Made by a program: the position numbers and the translations under genes
Shown: piece after piece, positions 6,722-9,801 of the stretch
Numbering within the stretch: position 1 is the stretch's first letter
Layout of the letters: the number at the start of each line of letters is the position of its first letter
The notes under the pieces: model-generated
Seen by the model: only the letters and a program-made list of their open reading frames with translations
Database searches by the model: none
What the model was told of the DNA's origin: nothing
From: Candidatus Aminicenantota bacterium
Lineage (GTDB): Bacteria; Acidobacteriota; Aminicenantia; JAMOAD01
NCBI GenBank assembly: GCA_027070475.1
Contig: JALXDT010000362.1
Location: 1 to 9,801 of the forward strand
Length of the DNA: 9,801 bases
Direction of reading: 5' to 3'

Positions 6722-9143
6722 TTTTTTCCAAAAATTTTTCCACTTTTTTAACAGTATCCATTGCATCCTTGCAGTATGCGTCCGCTCCTATTTCTCTTGC
6801 AAAAGAGGGAGAAACCGCAGCTCCGCCGATAAAGACCTTTGTATCAGGGATAATTTTGTTTTTTAAAGAAATAACAACTCCCATCTCTTCCATAGTGGTT
6901 GTCATCAAAGCTGAAAGGCCTATGAATTCCGCTTTTTCCTTTAAGGCTGTTTCCACTATCTCTTTCGAGGGAACATTTTTTCCTAAATCTATTACATCAT
7001 ATCCATAATTTCTTAAAACAAGGGCAACAATATTTTTCCCTATATCATGAAGATCACCTTTGACAGTTGCAATTACAATCTTTGCTTTCTTTTTTGCCTT
7101 TCCCTCCACTTTTAAATTCTTTTCAATGATTTCAGAAGCACTCTCCATTGCTTCGGCTGATAAAATCAGCTGGGGCAAAAAGTATATCTTTTGTTCATAA
7201 AGCTCCCCAACTTTTTTTAAAGCAGGAGAGAGGATTTCCTCTAAAACATCAAGGGGAGCCCTTCCCTCTTCGATCAGCTCTTCAGTTAATTTTTTTGTCT
7301 CTTCCTTTTCCCCCTCTATTACAGCCTGAAAAAGCCTTTCCTCCTTTGTCTTCCCGCGTTTTTCATCCTTTTCCTCTTTATCCTCAACATTAATTTCCAT
7401 ACCTCTGTAATAGTTAACATAGTTTACAAGTCCCTTATCCCTTCCTGTTATGGCATCGGAGGCTCTTATTATATTTAATATTTCTGTTTCAAGAGGATTA
7501 AGAATAGCTGAATCAAGGCCACTGAATATTGCATTTGCAAGAAAAGTTCTGTTCAAAACAGCTCTTACCGGAAGACCGAAGGAAAAATTAGAAAGTCCGA
7601 TAACAGTGTTAAGCCCCATCTCTTTTATTTTTTTTATGGCTTTTATTGTCTCCTCTCCGTTTTTCTGAGATGTTGAAATCGTAAGGACAATGGGATCAAC
7701 TAAAATATCTTCCTCTGTAAGACCATAATCAAGGGCTTTTTTGTAAAGAAATTCTATTATTTTCACTCTATCTTCAGCCTTTTCGGGTATTCCTTTTTCA
7801 TCTAATGCCAAAAGAATAGCTCCGGCTCCATATCTTTTTGTCAGAGGAAAAAGATTTTCAAAGGAGGAAGGATCCCCTGTGATGGAATTTATAAATGGCT
7901 TTCCGCTATAAACCTTTAAAGCCGCTTCTATTGACTCTTTTTTATTGTTATCTATGAGAAGAGGTAATTTTGTTACTTGTTGAATCTGTTTTATTGCATC
8001 CGCATAAAACAGTGGTTTTTTATCCCCTGTTCTTCCGAAATTAATATCAAGGGCATGGGCTCCCGCCTCTTCCTGCTTTCTTGCCAGTCTTCTTACAATT
8101 TCAAGTTTTTCCTCTTTAAGCTCTTTTAAAAGTTTCTTTTTCCCGAAGGGATTTATATTTTCTCCTATTATCTTAAAGGGGAGGTCTGAGCCTGCTTCAA
8201 ATATGGAGTTCCTGCTTGTGATTACTGTTATGTTTCCCTTCTTTCCCTTAACTTTCTCAGGCTCTTTTCCTTTGTATTTGTCTGCTATCTTTTTAATGTG
8301 CTCAGGGGTTGTACCGCAACAGCCTCCCACTATGTTAACTCCGTTTTCATAAAAGACATCCACATATTTTATGTATTCGTCAGGGCTCATAGGGAAAACT
8401 ACTTTCCCGTTAATTTTTTCTGGAATACCTGCATTTGCATAAACGATCATAGGCTTTTTCCAGTATTTTCTAATCTCTGCAACAAAATTAACGAACTCCT
8501 TCGGATGCCCGCCGCAATTTATACCGAAAATATCCGCTTCCGTTGAATTAAAAGTTGCGGCTGTAATTGAGGGTGAAGAGCCTGTCAAGGTCAGTCCCCC
8601 TTCAAGAGGATAGGAGACGGAAACCGCGACAGGTATGGAACTTGACTCCTTTGCCGCTCTTAATGCAATCTTTGCCTCTGCTATGTCTATTTGGGTTTCT
8701 ATTAAGATAAGATCAACTCCTCCATCACTCAAAGCTTTTATCTGTTCATAATATGTTTTAAAAACAGTATTCTCGTCCAATTCGCCGAGAGGGGAGATTA
8801 ATTTCCCGAGGGGGCCCACGGAACCAGCGATAAAAATATCCCGTCCCGATTCTCTTATAGCCTCCCTTGCGATTTCAATGGCAGCTATATTAAGCTCCCT
8901 TATCCTGTCTCCCAGACCGTATTCATCAAGCTTAAGCCTGTTTCCTCCGAATGTATTTGTCTCTATTATATCAGCGCCAGCTTCTATGTAACTTTTATGT
9001 ATTTCCTTGATTAAATCTCTCTTTTCAATATTTAATAATTCTGGACATCCGAAATCAGCCGAGCCCAATCTTTTCATAATTTCTGTTCCCATTGCTCCGT
9101 CAAGAATTAAAACTCTTTTTTTAATTTCATCCAAAATCTTCAT
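6714..9143 (-). CDS. metH: Cobalamin-dependent methionine synthase, three-domain form without reactivation domain
   Basis: Transfers the methyl group of 5-methyltetrahydrofolate through cob(I)alamin to homocysteine, making methionine. The 809 residues cover three of the four modules of the ~1227-residue E. coli enzyme. The homocysteine domain (about 1-290) shows DGAMGTE (15-21), ETNTFGGN (61-68) and the zinc ligands C210, C275 and C276. The pterin domain (about 322-580) shows IGENINPFGKKKL (326-338), LDIN (365-368) and IDNN (397-400). A charged linker (585-602) leads to the cobalamin cap and Rossmann domain (about 603-809) with GDLHDIG, where H699 is the lower cobalt ligand. The AdoMet/reactivation domain is missing and is encoded by the gene just upstream, with an ATGA overlap. 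Thermotoga maritima TM0268/TM0269 has the same split. The ATG at 9143 is supported by AGGAG at 9151-9155. The stop lies inside the end of priA on the other strand. Confidence 0.95.
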   Translation of the reverse strand: MKILDEIKKRVLILDGAMGTEIMKRLGSADFGCPELLNIEKRDLIKEIHKSYIEAGADIIETNTFGGNRLKLDEYGLGDRIRELNIAAIEIAREAIRESGRDIFIAGSVGPLGKLISPLGELDENTVFKTYYEQIKALSDGGVDLILIETQIDIAEAKIALRAAKESSSIPVAVSVSYPLEGGLTLTGSSPSITAATFNSTEADIFGINCGGHPKEFVNFVAEIRKYWKKPMIVYANAGIPEKINGKVVFPMSPDEYIKYVDVFYENGVNIVGGCCGTTPEHIKKIADKYKGKEPEKVKGKKGNITVITSRNSIFEAGSDLPFKIIGENINPFGKKKLLKELKEEKLEIVRRLARKQEEAGAHALDINFGRTGDKKPLFYADAIKQIQQVTKLPLLIDNNKKESIEAALKVYSGKPFINSITGDPSSFENLFPLTKRYGAGAILLALDEKGIPEKAEDRVKIIEFLYKKALDYGLTEEDILVDPIVLTISTSQKNGEETIKAIKKIKEMGLNTVIGLSNFSFGLPVRAVLNRTFLANAIFSGLDSAILNPLETEILNIIRASDAITGRDKGLVNYVNYYRGMEINVEDKEEKDEKRGKTKEERLFQAVIEGEKEETKKLTEELIEEGRAPLDVLEEILSPALKKVGELYEQKIYFLPQLILSAEAMESASEIIEKNLKVEGKAKKKAKIVIATVKGDLHDIGKNIVALVLRNYGYDVIDLGKNVPSKEIVETALKEKAEFIGLSALMTTTMEEMGVVISLKNKIIPDTKVFIGGAAVSPSFAREIGADAYCKDAMDTVKKVEKFLEKIK

Positions 9144-9766
9144 TTTTCCACTCCTATTATTGCCGTTATTGTCTTTTGAGGTAAGAGAAGATTTGTATCT
9201 GTTATACTTACCCCTATTTTTCCAAGGGAAAGCTCTTTGAAAAGTTCTTTCTGGAAAGAGATATGAAGATCACCGTATCCCGGGCTAAATCTTCTTGTTA
9301 AAGAGTATCTGTTCTGCCTTGCTTCTATATCAAAAAAACTGTTTATTGAATTTGCGGCACCTTCCACAGCTTCACTTCCCACTGCATCATAGATCAAAGC
9401 TTCATTAAATACTCTCCTTTCTTTCAATTCCTTTATCTTATTATCAATAAACCAGCCAATTGTAACCCCGAAAAATATGGCTGCGAAAGAATCTGACAAC
9501 AATTTTACAATATCTTTGCTTTTGATTTTGAGATCAGTGTTTTTAAATAAAATAGTATCCTCTTCCATCTTTGAAATTTTCCTTACAATATAAACGGCAT
9601 TTGCCAATGCTTTCTCCTGAGTCTCCTTTAAAATAAAATCTATTTTCTCTGCAAAAGAGGAGGAGACTTTTGTTTTATCTCTTTTATAACCTAAAAGGGA
9701 GAGTACATCCTTTTTGTTAATCATATAAGATATTCTTTCCTTAACTATAATCCTGTCAAAAATCAT
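9140..9766 (-). CDS. Methionine synthase reactivation protein (AdoMet-binding activation domain)
   Basis: Stand-alone version of the C-terminal activation domain of MetH, which binds AdoMet and supports reductive methylation of oxidised cob(II)alamin. It has 208 residues. Diagnostic features are the LGY segment after a short helix (VLSLLGY, 21-27), the DAVGSEAVEGAAN motif (127-139), the AdoMet-binding signature RRFSPGYGDLHISFQ (158-172), and the closing strands IGVSITDTNLLLPQKTITAIIG (184-205). In the fused E. coli enzyme, the corresponding R-x-x-x-GY motif contacts AdoMet. It precedes metH and overlaps it by ATGA, so the pair should be made together. The start is uncertain. ATG at 9766 lacks a Shine-Dalgarno but gives a family-like N-terminus. 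ATG at 9724 (residue 15) has AAGGAAAG at 9735-9742 upstream and would give 194 residues. Confidence 0.9.
   Translation of the reverse strand: MIFDRIIVKERISYMINKKDVLSLLGYKRDKTKVSSSFAEKIDFILKETQEKALANAVYIVRKISKMEEDTILFKNTDLKIKSKDIVKLLSDSFAAIFFGVTIGWFIDNKIKELKERRVFNEALIYDAVGSEAVEGAANSINSFFDIEARQNRYSLTRRFSPGYGDLHISFQKELFKELSLGKIGVSITDTNLLLPQKTITAIIGVEK
9151..9155 (-). promoter_or_regulatory. Ribosome binding site of metH
   Basis: AGGAG on the minus strand lies seven bases before the metH ATG at 9143. It sits inside the 3' end of the reactivation gene and confirms the overlapping start. Confidence 0.7.
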
Positions 9767-9775
9767 GGTTTTTTA

Positions 9776-9781
9776 ATTATA
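9776..9781 (-). promoter_or_regulatory. Candidate -10 box upstream of the metH operon
   Basis: A perfect TATAAT reads on the minus strand at 9781-9776. A start of transcription would fall near 9769, about three bases before the ATG at 9766. That would mean either a nearly leaderless message or use of the downstream ATG at 9724 with its AAGGA site. The matching -35 position lies at or beyond the window edge, so it cannot be tested here. Confidence 0.35.
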
Positions 9782-9801
9782 CTATCTGAATAAGAAAAAA
9801 A

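Noticed and set aside
7148..7393. 81-codon + strand open frame opposite metH
   Set aside because: It lies antisense to the MetH linker and cobalamin cap, with composition expected from the complement and no recognisable domain.
8298..8546. 82-codon + strand open frame opposite metH
   Set aside because: It is antisense to the conserved homocysteine/zinc-binding domain and has no independent support.
9767..9801. S-adenosylmethionine or cobalamin riboswitch before the metH operon
   Set aside because: Only 35 bases of upstream sequence are visible, with no recognisable riboswitch elements, so it can be neither supported nor excluded.

Overview
This window comes from a low-G+C bacterial chromosome, roughly one third G+C by eye, with heavy use of AAA/AGA codons and lysine-rich proteins. 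Genes are packed end to end with ATGA start/stop overlaps, and ribosome binding sites are GGAGG-like. The cluster remA-gmk-coaBC-priA is typical of Firmicutes, Thermotogae and several uncultivated phyla. A short cobalamin-dependent methionine synthase with a separately encoded reactivation protein is the Thermotoga-type arrangement. Together these suggest an anaerobic, possibly uncultivated bacterium. The phylum cannot be fixed from this sequence alone.

Left part (1-2096, + strand): two overlapping genes for membrane proteins. The second is a full-length cation:proton antiporter-2 type transporter. The first is cut by the left window edge: its frame is open from base 1, so an apparent TTG start at 61 is not its real beginning. 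Residue-by-residue comparison suggests it is a divergent paralogue of the second that has lost the ion-binding aspartate. The two may form a heteromeric antiporter.

Middle (2097-6721, + strand): a 97-bp gap with a plausible promoter, then five overlapping genes with no intergenic base. These are remA (DUF370), gmk, coaBC, a family-4 uracil-DNA glycosylase and a PriA-family protein. rpoZ, which usually sits between gmk and coaBC, is absent. The PriA protein keeps the DNA-binding, zinc and C-terminal domains, but every ATPase/helicase motif I can place by eye is degraded.

Right part (6714-9766, - strand): a two-gene operon running toward the middle cluster. The first gene encodes the methionine synthase reactivation (AdoMet-binding) protein. 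The second is metH, with homocysteine, methyltetrahydrofolate and cobalamin domains. Its stop codon lies inside the end of priA, so the two operons converge with an 8-bp overlap and no visible intrinsic terminator.

I see no tRNA, rRNA, CRISPR, insertion sequence or phage genes. The two observations most worth pursuing are the apparently ATPase-dead PriA and the paired active/degenerate antiporter.
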